Shown here piece after piece: positions 1-8,911 of a DNA stretch of 64,000 nt; position 1 is the first letter of the stretch, and each line of letters starts with the position of its first letter. This stretch comes from Ketobacter alkanivorans (GTDB taxonomy: Bacteria > Pseudomonadota > Gammaproteobacteria > Pseudomonadales > Ketobacteraceae), in contig NZ_CP022684.1 in the NCBI RefSeq assembly GCF_002863865.1, forward strand, positions 3,291,990 through 3,355,989, in the 5' to 3' direction. Below the pieces are notes generated by a model. That model was given only the letters and a program-made list of their open reading frames with translations. It was not told the DNA's origin and did not search any database. A program made the translations under genes and the position numbers.

Positions 1-1
1 T

Positions 2-1714
2 GCCTTAAAGGAAAAAGGTGATTTGCATGATCAGATTTCCTTATGGAATCTTGAGCCTAGCTGTTCCGCGATGTTATTTAAAACCTCCTGCGATAATTGG
101 TCTCCAGAGAGGTATGAAAAGGACTTGCCAAAATTCGATGAGTATTGGCATGCAATAGCAGATGATGAAAACCTGCTTGTGGTTCTTGCTGTCCAATCAT
201 CCGCCGTCCGCTGGGGTAGCTACAAGGATTTAAAAGATACGAACTATAAAATTCTAATTGCACATTGGGATTCTGATAGGTCTGCCTTGTTTGTTTTTAC
301 GAATGATTACAAAACCTTTCGTGTTGAGAAACTGGCAAGCACTATTTGTAATGAAATGTGTGAGCTTGTTAGTGGTGACAAGGTGTTCAACGTTTTTAAT
401 GGGATTGAATACCCTCTGGCAAGAAATTTGGGGGCGTCTCAGATTGGTGCTATTAGTTTTACTCAATACTTTGGACCGAACGTAACTGAAGGGCTTTCAT
501 TAATTGAGGCCTCTCAATCCAGCTTGAGCAATATCGCTGCACTAGGGTATGAATCGGGCAATCGCGTAATTTGGGGATGTTCTCAGCGCAAAGGTAAAGT
601 CTGGTCGCCGCAGAAAGGTGGCAGCATTGCTGATTGGTGTGACTGGGTTAAGCGCGCCTGGGATAAGATTTTCAGTTCGGAGCCAGATCCCAACAATTTG
701 ACACGTAACTTCTTGCGTCCCGTGCCACTTCTCGAACCTTATAATGAGTATCCGATATCAGCTCAATGGGGCGAGTACTTGCTCACTGCGTTTGAGGATA
801 AGGTCAATTTTTATTTTGGATCTATAACGGTTCATTTATATCTGGTCGAAGTCAGAACCACCGGCAAGTTTGATGATGGCAGTGTACGACTTGTGTTTTC
901 TACGGATGAAATTGAATCTGAATATAAGCTTTGCCTCTTAGGGGCCTCGACGCCAAAAGGCTATAGCTACCAGCTGATTTCTGGCCCTGAGGTCTTTGTG
1001 CAGCGCGGCGAATCTGATCTCATACCTCTTCCAGAGTATATGGAAATTGACCCAGTGATGATTCATTACGCCGATGGTGCATTTTCTTACAATGCACATA
1101 TTGTTCATGTCAGCCAGAATATTGGCCTCTATGATAGGGGGGAAATTGTTTCATTTGACTGGACAGGGACCAATATTCGGAAGGAGTCCATGGGATACGA
1201 GCGCGAACAAACGTCAATTCAATGGCGATGGTTCACTGAAATACAAGATGATTATGATGTCATTATTAATGATGATGACAAAGGCGAATCTGCCGACTTG
1301 GTTGGGCTAAAGATCATAGACGATTGTATTTTATTGACCTTAATTCATTGCAAGTACTCGGGGGCAGATGAGCCAGGGGCTAGGCTTAAGGACTTGTACG
1401 AGGTATGTGGGCAAGCACAGCGCTGCATTCGCTGGAAGCACCTTAATCTTAACTATTTGTATCACCATATTAAGCATCGAGAACAACAGTGGCGATCACG
1501 CGGATATTCGCGTTTCTTAAAAGGCACAATCAAAGATCTGGTTGCTATGAAAGAACGTTCGAGAACTACGCCTATTCGGTTTGGCGTTGTTATTGTCCAA
1601 CCGGGAATTGATGTCAGCCAAATTAATGATGAAGGGCTTAAGTTGCTGGGTAGCACAGCGCTTTTTATAAAGAAAACGACGATGGCTGATTTAGTGGTAG
1701 TGGGGTCCGAGTGA
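2..1714 (+). CDS. C-terminal part of a large protein with a restriction-nuclease-like domain (5' partial)
   Basis: The reading frame is open to the left edge of the window (codons Ala-Leu-Lys-Glu-Lys-Gly-Asp precede the first possible TTG start at 23), so this is probably the tail of a longer gene that begins outside. No signal peptide or membrane segment is visible. Around 1,260-1,420 the protein has an acidic stretch, then Gly-Glu-Ser-Ala-Asp-Leu-Val, a hydrophobic strand and His-Cys-Lys-Tyr-Ser, followed by an EVCGQAQR-type helix. That layout looks like a PD-(D/E)XK nuclease core as found at the C-terminus of some helicase-like defence proteins; this is inference from pattern. A 63-bp gap separates it from the AAA_13 gene, so the two are probably co-transcribed. 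The missing N-terminus would show whether it is a helicase. Confidence 0.6.
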   Translation, partial: ALKEKGDLHDQISLWNLEPSCSAMLFKTSCDNWSPERYEKDLPKFDEYWHAIADDENLLVVLAVQSSAVRWGSYKDLKDTNYKILIAHWDSDRSALFVFTNDYKTFRVEKLASTICNEMCELVSGDKVFNVFNGIEYPLARNLGASQIGAISFTQYFGPNVTEGLSLIEASQSSLSNIAALGYESGNRVIWGCSQRKGKVWSPQKGGSIADWCDWVKRAWDKIFSSEPDPNNLTRNFLRPVPLLEPYNEYPISAQWGEYLLTAFEDKVNFYFGSITVHLYLVEVRTTGKFDDGSVRLVFSTDEIESEYKLCLLGASTPKGYSYQLISGPEVFVQRGESDLIPLPEYMEIDPVMIHYADGAFSYNAHIVHVSQNIGLYDRGEIVSFDWTGTNIRKESMGYEREQTSIQWRWFTEIQDDYDVIINDDDKGESADLVGLKIIDDCILLTLIHCKYSGADEPGARLKDLYEVCGQAQRCIRWKHLNLNYLYHHIKHREQQWRSRGYSRFLKGTIKDLVAMKERSRTTPIRFGVVIVQPGIDVSQINDEGLKLLGSTALFIKKTTMADLVVVGSE

Positions 1715-1777
1715 GTTGTGAAATGCTACCCTATTAATATTAAAGAAAGAATATCGTCGCGACTCTAGGGAGAGGAT

Positions 1778-4039
1778 ATGATAGGAGAAATCATAATAGA
1801 TCCACCGCTGGCGACTTATCTGAGCTCGGCAAGGCTCGGTGATCTGCGTCGTATCAATTATATCTTCGGCGCGAATGGTACGGGAAAAACGACTATCAGC
1901 CGTGTGATTGCCGCAGAGCAAGGGCACGAGCACTGCCAGCTAGTTTGGCGAGGTGGAAGTGAACTTGAACGCATGGTGTACAACCGGGATTTTGTTGATC
2001 GTAACTTTAACCAGGATGGCCCTCTGCAAGGGGTGTTTACTTTAGGTGAGAATCAAGTTGAGGCCGAGCGCGAAATTGCTCGTTTACGTCCAGAGATAGA
2101 AAAAGTAGAGGGTCAAATTACAAGCCTTAAGTTTCAATTGGATGGGGAAGATGGTCAATCTAGCAAGCGAAAAGAGCTTTCAGATTTAGAGCCTGTATTA
2201 AGGGATAAGTGCTGGAAGCAAAAGGAACTCCATGACGCCTATTTCAAAGAGGCCTACGCTGCAGCGAGTGTTCGGGGTAATAAAGAGAGATTCAAAGAGA
2301 AAGTGTTGTTGGAACAGGCAACCAACACGGCGGATCTCTTGTCGCTGGAAGAACTAAAACAAAAAGCTCAAACTGTTTTCTCAAATGAACTTGAGCGGGC
2401 TGTTCCGCTTGAGATCCTTTCCGCTACTGACCTTGTGTCCGTAGAGGGAAGTGCGTTACTGCAAAAAGTGATTGTCGGTAATCAGGATGTCAATATTGCG
2501 GCACTGATTAATCGCCTTGGTAACAGTGACTGGGTGAAACAAGGGCGTCAGTATCACGAGCAAGAACCCGAAATCTGCCCTTTCTGCCAACAGTCCACCG
2601 GCAAACAATTTGCGGATGATCTCACAGCGTTTTTTAGCGAAGCCTATGACAACGACGTTCAATCATTAAGGCAGTTACAGGTAATCTACAAGGGTGAAAT
2701 CGAACGGCTATTGGCAACAATTCAGCGCTGTGTGGAGGCTCAAAACCCATTTTTGAAGCAGGATCTTTTTAACGCAGAAGCTCAGGCCCTTACAGAAAGA
2801 TTGAAAAGTAATTTGGCCATATTGAACAAGAAGATTGATGAGCCTAGCAGGAAGGTTGAGCTGGAATCGATCGATCCATTGGTTGCGCAGTTGCAGTCCT
2901 TGTTGGTCGAGGCCAACGAAGCAACTAATGAGCATAATCAGATGGTGGCAAATATTGCTGTTGAAAAGCGCACCCTGATCGGGCAAGTCTGGCGCTATGT
3001 ATTGAATGAATTGTCGGATGATTTACAGCAGTACCATCAAAGTAAAGATCGTCTTGAAAGAACGATTGAAGGTATGGAGCGAAGTCTACGAGAGAAGAAC
3101 GTATTTCTTCGTGGGCTGAAGGATCAAGTAAAGGAACTAGAAAAGCAAACAACATCCATTCAGCCAACGATTGCTGCTATAAATGACTTGTTGCAGAAGT
3201 TTGGCTTCACTTCATTTTCAATTGGAGAGGCGGATGAAGGTCGTCACTATCGAATAATCCGTGCAAATGGTGAGGATGCAAGTCGCTCACTTAGCGAAGG
3301 TGAGAAGACCTTTATAACATTTTTGTACTTCTACTACTTAATCAAAGGTGCTCAATCCCCCTCAGGTATTACAGCCAACCGAGTCGTTGTTTTTGATGAC
3401 CCCATATCGTCGCTAGACAGCGACATTCTTTACATCGTAAGCAGTCTTATTAAAGGCGTGATGGAAGAGGTAAGAAGCCAGAGTTCTCAGATCAAGCAAA
3501 TATTTGTGTTGACTCATAATGTCTATTTTCATAAGGAAATTAGTTACAACAGAAGCAGGCCGGATGATAAAGCTCTTAATGAGGAAAGTTTTTGGCTGGT
3601 AAAGAAACTTCAGCAGGGTTCTGTTGTTGAACGTTGCATTACTAATCCAATTCGTTCGGCCTATGAGCTATTGTGGGAAGACGTGAAGGCAGAAAATATT
3701 TCCAGTGTCAGCCTTCAAAATACATTGCGTAGAATACTTGAGAATTATTTCACAATGTGGGGTGGAATGGGCAAAGACGAAATTTGTGCGCTCTTCGATG
3801 GGCGAGACAAGTTAATTTGCCAGTCCCTGTTTTCCTGGGTCAATGACGGGTCTCACTCAATTCATGACGACCTTTATATCAATCATGGCGAGCAAACAAA
3901 TGAGGCATACCTTCGTGTCTTCCGTAGTGTCTTCGAAAAGGCCCGTCAGTTAGGTCACTACAACATGATGATGGGAGTTGCCAATGAGGATGGCAACCAC
4001 CAGGCTGAATTAGCTGTCAAACCGGAAGTCACATCATGA
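1778..4039 (+). CDS. AAA_13-family ATPase (PrrC/RloC-like)
   Basis: A 753-residue ABC/SMC-type ATPase of the AAA_13 class. The Walker A is GANGTGKT at residues 31-38. A long charged coiled-coil middle is interrupted by a zinc-binding-type Cys-Pro-Phe-Cys near residue 266. The ABC signature Leu-Ser-Glu-Gly-Glu-Lys lies near residue 505, Walker B VVVFDDP near 535, and the switch histidine in LTHNVYFH near 579. Proteins of this class sense phage infection and either cut tRNA (PrrC, RloC) or drive partner effectors. No anticodon-nuclease domain is obvious after the ATPase, so the effector may be a neighbouring protein. The start has an AGAGG ribosome site at about 1769. The stop overlaps the next ATG as ATGA, which indicates translational coupling. 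Confidence 0.85.
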   Translation: MIGEIIIDPPLATYLSSARLGDLRRINYIFGANGTGKTTISRVIAAEQGHEHCQLVWRGGSELERMVYNRDFVDRNFNQDGPLQGVFTLGENQVEAEREIARLRPEIEKVEGQITSLKFQLDGEDGQSSKRKELSDLEPVLRDKCWKQKELHDAYFKEAYAAASVRGNKERFKEKVLLEQATNTADLLSLEELKQKAQTVFSNELERAVPLEILSATDLVSVEGSALLQKVIVGNQDVNIAALINRLGNSDWVKQGRQYHEQEPEICPFCQQSTGKQFADDLTAFFSEAYDNDVQSLRQLQVIYKGEIERLLATIQRCVEAQNPFLKQDLFNAEAQALTERLKSNLAILNKKIDEPSRKVELESIDPLVAQLQSLLVEANEATNEHNQMVANIAVEKRTLIGQVWRYVLNELSDDLQQYHQSKDRLERTIEGMERSLREKNVFLRGLKDQVKELEKQTTSIQPTIAAINDLLQKFGFTSFSIGEADEGRHYRIIRANGEDASRSLSEGEKTFITFLYFYYLIKGAQSPSGITANRVVVFDDPISSLDSDILYIVSSLIKGVMEEVRSQSSQIKQIFVLTHNVYFHKEISYNRSRPDDKALNEESFWLVKKLQQGSVVERCITNPIRSAYELLWEDVKAENISSVSLQNTLRRILENYFTMWGGMGKDEICALFDGRDKLICQSLFSWVNDGSHSIHDDLYINHGEQTNEAYLRVFRSVFEKARQLGHYNMMMGVANEDGNHQAELAVKPEVTS

Positions 4040-4884
4040 GGATATCTATACGGAACAATAGCAGTTACATCATTGAGTTCGATCAGCTTATTGTTAGCGG
4101 GCGCGAAGCGGCAGGTGGGTATGCCTTTAGTTTCACTTTGCGCGGTAGCCGTCCGGCATGCAGTGCCCCCGTCAGTATTTTTGATATAAGCCTGAGCCTT
4201 TCTCTCTCCGACCCCGTTAGACCATTACTAACCGCTGTTCCATCATCGACTCAAGTGGTTCAGTGCCACAGCTTCGGTAATAACAGTGAGCAGATTCATT
4301 TTGAGTGTGTGTTAACTAAGGGGCAAGTCAACGCGATTGAAGACTATCGCTTGGAAGGTGACCTTAAGCTAAATGTGGGCTTAAGGGCCTTAACGACGTC
4401 GAGTGATGGCCTGCTTACCAGCTTCGATGTGGCAGATGTTGTTGTACCCAGAGAGCATTGGCTTAACGCGCTGAAAAGTGCCGGATTCAGACAAACCTTA
4501 CTGTTTGAAGTACCGCTTCCCGCTGTTTCTGAAGAACTATCAGGCCTTATGGGTAAGGCCCAAGAGTTTATCGAAACCGGCCACTATAAAGATGCAGTCA
4601 TGCAGTGTCGTCATATCATAGAGCAGATCGAAAAAGTGCGTGATGATAAAAGACAATCTTCTGCAGCCAATGCAAAAGCACATAGTAAAGAGCGTCAGGA
4701 TATGTCTTCCATAGAGCGGTTGCTGAGCCTCCGCGAACAACTCAAAAATGTGTGCCAGTTGGGTGCCCATGGAAGTGAATACTTTACCCGATCACAGGCC
4801 AAGGCCGTGCTTGCAATAATGATAGCATTGTTGGCAGAGCCGACTGTTGGGTTTGTATATGGTGAGGAGTATGCTAATGAGTGA
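4036..4884 (+). CDS. Hypothetical protein, beta-rich N-terminus and helical C-terminus
   Basis: A 282-residue protein I do not recognise. Residues 1 to about 150 look like beta strands (short alternating hydrophobic runs). From about residue 170 the sequence becomes helical and charged, with a stretch (FIETGHYKDAVMQCRHIIEQ) typical of HEPN-like or TPR-like helical bundles. No signal peptide is visible. It starts with an ATGA overlap on the AAA_13 gene, and its end overlaps the DUF3800 start by 8 bases, so it is locked inside the same operon. A role as adaptor or sensor for the ATPase is a guess from position only. Confidence 0.75.
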   Translation: MRISIRNNSSYIIEFDQLIVSGREAAGGYAFSFTLRGSRPACSAPVSIFDISLSLSLSDPVRPLLTAVPSSTQVVQCHSFGNNSEQIHFECVLTKGQVNAIEDYRLEGDLKLNVGLRALTTSSDGLLTSFDVADVVVPREHWLNALKSAGFRQTLLFEVPLPAVSEELSGLMGKAQEFIETGHYKDAVMQCRHIIEQIEKVRDDKRQSSAANAKAHSKERQDMSSIERLLSLREQLKNVCQLGAHGSEYFTRSQAKAVLAIMIALLAEPTVGFVYGEEYANE

Positions 4885-5587
4885 GCTATACAATGTTTAC
4901 TGCGACGAATCATGCCACCTGGAAAATGACCGACAGAAGGTAATGGCGCTTGGTGCGGTCTGGTGCCCCATCAGTAAGCGACGTGAAATTGCTGATCGAG
5001 TACGGGATATTAAAGCCAGACATGGCTTGAGCCCGCAACATGAAATTAAGTGGACAAATGTTTCGCCAGGAAAGCTAAATTTCTACCTTGATTTAGTCGA
5101 TCTTTTTTTTGATGACGATGATTTACATTTTCGAGTGTTGGTAGTACCAGATAAAACCGTGCTCAATCATCAGGGTTTTCAGCAAGATCACGATCAATGG
5201 TATTACAAAATGTATTTCACCATGTTGAAAACCATTTTTAATCCACATGATCGCTATCGCGTTTACATCGACATCAAAGATACGCAGGGCGCAGAAAAAA
5301 TTCGCAAGTTACACGATGTTGTATGTAACAACCTATACGATTTTTCAAAGAATATCGTTCAGCAAGTGTCTTTGGTGGATTCTGCTCAGGTTCAGCAGCA
5401 ACAGCTTGCGGACTTGTTAATCGGCGCGACCATGTATGTGAATAGAGGCGAACTCAATAGCACTGCCAAGGAGTCTGTAGTGAAGCGTATACAGGAGCGC
5501 TCTGGTTACTCGTTAACGCGCACAACGCTTCCCAGGGAGAACAAATGCAATGTCTTCATTTGGCAAAGCAATGGGGGGCGAGGATGA
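4877..5587 (+). CDS. DUF3800 family protein (predicted RNase H-like fold)
   Basis: A 236-residue DUF3800 protein. The signature is at the N-terminus: a YNVYCDES strand with acidic residues at about 10-11, then a hydrophobic strand (VMALGAVWCP). Later come an FRVLVVPD strand and a YIDIKDTQG strand carrying further acidic residues. DUF3800 proteins are predicted to have an RNase H-like fold and often sit in mobile or defence loci, so a nuclease role is plausible but unproven. Two ATGs lie at 4871 and 4877. The GAGGAG ribosome site at 4864-4869 leaves only 1 base to the first and 7 bases to the second, so 4877 is chosen. The stop overlaps the next start as ATGA. Confidence 0.85.
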   Translation: MSELYNVYCDESCHLENDRQKVMALGAVWCPISKRREIADRVRDIKARHGLSPQHEIKWTNVSPGKLNFYLDLVDLFFDDDDLHFRVLVVPDKTVLNHQGFQQDHDQWYYKMYFTMLKTIFNPHDRYRVYIDIKDTQGAEKIRKLHDVVCNNLYDFSKNIVQQVSLVDSAQVQQQQLADLLIGATMYVNRGELNSTAKESVVKRIQERSGYSLTRTTLPRENKCNVFIWQSNGGRG

Positions 5588-6093
5588 ACGGTGATTCCGT
5601 TGACTGGTTGCCGCCCTTGGTTTTAATGGGTGACAGCGGTGGCGTTTGGGAGGCTTACCTCGATATTGTTTACCATTTTTTTGTTGCCGATTTTGTTGAT
5701 AGCAAGCCTCTCTATATGGGCAGGCGATTGGGCTTAAAGCGTCACCCCGTTATTGATGGGAAAGAAGCAACATTCTGGCATATGACCAGTGAGGGTGAAG
5801 TTGAAGCCGATAGAACGCCTGATTTTCGACGAATGGAGCGTATTCGTTGGCCAAAGCCGGTTATAGAAAACACTGATGAGCGCCAAGATGCACCGGTGGT
5901 AAAAGTATGGCGCAATGTTCGGGGCAAAAACGAAACCCGGATTTTAATATGGGTGGAAACTGAACAGTATCTAGTTGTACTGGCTGATAGGGGTGACTAC
6001 ATACTGCCTTGGACGGCATACCAAGTAACGAGATCGCACCAGCAGCGGAAACTGCAAAAAGAATACGAAAAGTATTGGGAATCAAAGGCTTAG
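5584..6093 (+). CDS. Small hypothetical protein, possible RNase-like fold
   Basis: A 169-residue protein and the last gene of the ATPase operon, starting at the ATGA overlap with the DUF3800 gene. An earlier in-frame ATG at 5545 lies inside that gene and is less likely. It ends with beta strands (TRILIWVETEQYLVVLADR, then YILPWTAYQV) and a basic helix. Those strands recall small BECR-fold RNases (barnase/EndoU/colicin E5-D/RelE type), which often show a conserved 'TAY' near the end. This resemblance is weak pattern matching and no catalytic residue set can be named. If real, it would make this gene the candidate effector of the operon. Confidence 0.7.
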   Translation: MNGDSVDWLPPLVLMGDSGGVWEAYLDIVYHFFVADFVDSKPLYMGRRLGLKRHPVIDGKEATFWHMTSEGEVEADRTPDFRRMERIRWPKPVIENTDERQDAPVVKVWRNVRGKNETRILIWVETEQYLVVLADRGDYILPWTAYQVTRSHQQRKLQKEYEKYWESKA

Positions 6094-6100
6094 GTAGGCT

Positions 6101-6132
6101 GACAATGCCATATTCAGCGATATGACATTGTC
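6101..6132 (+). terminator. Inverted repeat after the ATPase operon
   Basis: GACAATGCCATAT (6101-6113) and ATATGACATTGTC (6120-6132) form a 13-bp stem with one mismatch and a 6-base loop, starting 7 bases after the operon's last stop. It has no T-run, so it may stop transcription only partly, protect the mRNA 3' end, or be a protein-binding site. Confidence 0.5.
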
Positions 6133-6208
6133 GTTACTCCTTCTACATCATGGTAGATGAGCTGCGCACAAGTATGGTGATGGAGAAGGAAAAAATCAAG
6201 TGCCGTTA

Positions 6209-6225
6209 TATGACTAAAAGTCATA
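6209..6225. promoter_or_regulatory. Palindrome upstream of the PD-(D/E)XK gene
   Basis: TATGACT-AAA-AGTCATA is a perfect 7-bp inverted repeat with a 3-base centre, 32 bases before the ATG at 6258. Its size and place fit an operator for a dimeric repressor. No regulator gene is adjacent. Confidence 0.4.
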
Positions 6226-6257
6226 ACTTCGCTGCATATTGAGGGGTAAGTACAAAA

Positions 6258-7328
6258 ATGGCAGTTCAACATGGTATCTGGAAGATTGGCGAGAAACCTC
6301 AGCCTTTGGCCGCCATCAGGTTGGATAGTGAAGCGTTGCTGGAAGAGCAGATTACTCGTGATATATCCATTCTGAGCAGTGGTTGGATGTTGATCGGTCG
6401 CCAAGTCTACACCGACTTTGGTAAGTACATTGACCTGCTCGCCATTGATGCCACCGGCTCTATTATCATTATCGAGCTGAAAAAACATAAGACGCCAAGA
6501 GATGTTGTAGCGCAAGCAATTGACTATGCCGCTTGGGTAGAACACCTGCCCTCAGAAAAGTTTGTTCAGATCTATTCGGAATTTGCTGAAAGGAATGGTT
6601 TGCCCGAGAAGAGTTTCGATGAGGCGTTTAAAGCGCGATTTGGAGCTTTGCCGGTAGAGGACGATATTAATAGCTCTCATCAAATGGTGATTGTTGCGGC
6701 TGAGCTGGATGCAAGCACGGAGCGTATTATCAACTACCTGAATGACAAGGCCAGTGTGGCTGTCAACGCCGTGTTTTTCTCGGTTTTCCAGGACGGAGAT
6801 AATCAGTATTTAAGTCGTGCTTGGATGATCGACCCTGTCGAAACCGAAGAGCATGCTGTTAACACCCGCCAAAAAGGTGAGTGGAATGGCGAATTCTACG
6901 CGAGCTTTGGTGCCGGGCCCGGAGGTAGAAGCTGGGAGGACGCTATCAATCATGGTTTCATTTCGGCTGGCGGTGGGCGTTGGTACAGCAAGACATTGTT
7001 TATGCTTAAGCCAGGCGATCGAGTGTGGGTGAATATCCCTGGTACTGGTTATGTGGGAGTGGGCAAAGTAACAGGCCATGCCGTGATGGCCGATGAGTTC
7101 ATCACCCCTGAATTGCATCTGAAAGGCGAATACAACCTGGCCTCAGACTGTGGCGAGGATGAAGCTGAGTACTTCGTACCGGTTTCCTGGCTTCACCAGG
7201 TGCCAGAATCTCAAGCAGTGAATGAGGTTGGGCTGTTTGGGAACCAAAACTCGGTTGCCAGGCCTCGTACCCCCAAGTGGGAGCATACGGTGAAAAGAAT
7301 AAAAGAAATGTGGGGAATTAAGATTTAG
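6258..7328 (+). CDS. PD-(D/E)XK nuclease with C-terminal PUA/EVE-like domain
   Basis: A 356-residue protein. The N-terminal half has a NucS/DUF91-like nuclease core: Asp59 (YIDLLAID), then Glu73-Leu-Lys75 on the next strand, then a helix with Gln86 (VVAQAIDYAAW). These match the D...ExK...Q order of restriction-type nucleases. The C-terminal half carries GDRVWVNIPGTGYVGVGKV, a PUA/EVE-like strand pattern; EVE/PUA domains read modified bases in DNA or RNA. The pairing suggests a nuclease directed to modified nucleic acid, which is inference. It is separate from the ATPase operon (165-bp gap with two inverted repeats) and converges on tniQ. Confidence 0.8.
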   Translation: MAVQHGIWKIGEKPQPLAAIRLDSEALLEEQITRDISILSSGWMLIGRQVYTDFGKYIDLLAIDATGSIIIIELKKHKTPRDVVAQAIDYAAWVEHLPSEKFVQIYSEFAERNGLPEKSFDEAFKARFGALPVEDDINSSHQMVIVAAELDASTERIINYLNDKASVAVNAVFFSVFQDGDNQYLSRAWMIDPVETEEHAVNTRQKGEWNGEFYASFGAGPGGRSWEDAINHGFISAGGGRWYSKTLFMLKPGDRVWVNIPGTGYVGVGKVTGHAVMADEFITPELHLKGEYNLASDCGEDEAEYFVPVSWLHQVPESQAVNEVGLFGNQNSVARPRTPKWEHTVKRIKEMWGIKI

Positions 7329-7374
7329 ATTTGTGAAGTGATATGAATGCAGCAGATCTCTATGGAATTGTCAG

Positions 7375-8847
7375 TCAATCCAAACGGAAATTTACAATTT
7401 GTTTAAAGCTAAAAGGTTTGGTTGTTGATTCTTTGAATGAGTGATTTAGCTGTGATTTCGCAAGCATATTAAATACGTCTGTGATCATGAAGCCTTGCTT
7501 TTGTAGTCCGCTTAGTGATTTACCTTTTGGGCTCTCGTGTTGCAGGGCTGGTTTTTTGAGATTGTTAATCATGCGCTGCCATGACCTTTTACAGATTAAC
7601 CAATCTCGGTTCTGTGAGTCAGCCCTTTGCAAGGCTTTAACAAGTCCTGCATCAAGTAGCTGCTTAAGCTGGTAGCGGGAAAGTTCGGTCTCAATGACAG
7701 CTTGTTCCATTGACCAGTTATCTTGGTACAGCCTAGCCAGAGCCCCGACTTCCTCTCTGTTGAAGTAGGCTTTGCCTTTGAACTTATGGAGCGTTATTTT
7801 GCCTTGGGCTATCAGACTATGAATTCGGGGCTCCCGACAATCAAGGAGGCGTTGTGCCTCCTTTTGGGTTATTAGCGGGCGCTCATCGGATGACAAAGAT
7901 ATTCTGGTCAGCCGATGTGTTTGAATTGCATTCGGCCAGTTGATCTCGATGAATTGGTCAAACGCGGCTCTTAGGCGAGCAATACCTTTGTTCTCTCGCT
8001 GCCGATACAGCTTTTCGTGAATGTCGCGGAAGTGCTTGTTGATACCCGATTGCCCGCGTTCGCTCATCGGGTTATCAATGTACTGGCTAAGCAGCAGATG
8101 GAAACCAAGAGGCCAGCGTTTCAAGGCTTGCCAGGCCTGGGTGTAATGGTGAGATACAGTCAGGTTGTCCAAACTAGCCGGTGTGAACAGTGTTTTGTGG
8201 AACAGCCTGTACTGGTAGTGTGCAATGAAATGGATTAGAGACAAGGCTTCAGCGAAGTTCAGGCCCCTAAGCACGGTGGGAATCGATTTTGGTGGGTTAC
8301 GTCCCTCAATCAGATGAGTCATTGCCCTGGTGAAGGCTAAGGTTGCAGGCGAGGCCTTTGGTATCGAATTAACCGGTGGGAATGGGTCGCTTTCACCGAA
8401 TTCATTGAGAGAGCGGCGGTACCAGCTCAGCCTCTTCCCTGTCTTGGGGCTAGTATCGACGAGTAACAGCTTGTGCTTGATACAGGCTGTATAGGCGATG
8501 TGGCTCCATAGGTCGGAAGAATATCCCATCTCTTCGAGGCATTCGGGGCAGATTTTCGGGGTTTTGACGAAGATCTTGGTGGTAAAGTGCGGCACTTGGG
8601 ACGATTTGAAGGTGTCAGCTGTTCTCGGATAGGTATAATCGAGCCCCAGCTGGGAAAAGTACGGCGCTATGTCATACTCTCCAGTAATTATCTGGTGGGC
8701 TGGTATCCGGAGGTTTTTCCACGGTAGACCGGCATGCTGGAGCAAATGGCCGATATGGTGAAAGCCATTTTGCTCGCTGACCCGGATGAGATAACTGACC
8801 ATGCACTCATCGGGTTGCCGATGGGGTCGAATTAGTAGTCTGCTCAT
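7375..8847 (-). CDS. tniQ: TniQ/TnsD-family transposition targeting protein
   Basis: A 490-residue TniQ-family protein. The N-terminus (LLIRPHRQPDECMVSYLIRV) is the usual TniQ start. A zinc knuckle follows with Cys100, Cys103, Cys122 and His125. Near residue 335 a helix-turn-helix (ITQKEAQRLLDCREPRIHSL) could bind the target DNA. In Tn7-like elements TniQ/TnsD chooses the insertion site and recruits TnsC. Translation could also begin at TTG 8919, but that lies inside an end repeat, and the ATG at 8847 places the conserved TniQ start at residue 1. It reads away from the tnsA/tnsB remains. The frame is intact, although no tnsC is present. Confidence 0.88.
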   Translation of the reverse strand: MSRLLIRPHRQPDECMVSYLIRVSEQNGFHHIGHLLQHAGLPWKNLRIPAHQIITGEYDIAPYFSQLGLDYTYPRTADTFKSSQVPHFTTKIFVKTPKICPECLEEMGYSSDLWSHIAYTACIKHKLLLVDTSPKTGKRLSWYRRSLNEFGESDPFPPVNSIPKASPATLAFTRAMTHLIEGRNPPKSIPTVLRGLNFAEALSLIHFIAHYQYRLFHKTLFTPASLDNLTVSHHYTQAWQALKRWPLGFHLLLSQYIDNPMSERGQSGINKHFRDIHEKLYRQRENKGIARLRAAFDQFIEINWPNAIQTHRLTRISLSSDERPLITQKEAQRLLDCREPRIHSLIAQGKITLHKFKGKAYFNREEVGALARLYQDNWSMEQAVIETELSRYQLKQLLDAGLVKALQRADSQNRDWLICKRSWQRMINNLKKPALQHESPKGKSLSGLQKQGFMITDVFNMLAKSQLNHSFKESTTKPFSFKQIVNFRLD

Positions 8848-8911
8848 GTTTTGAGCATAGAATTTCAGCGCATGGTCGTGAAGAGATAGTGAGCTGGGAT
8901 CGGTAAGAAAC

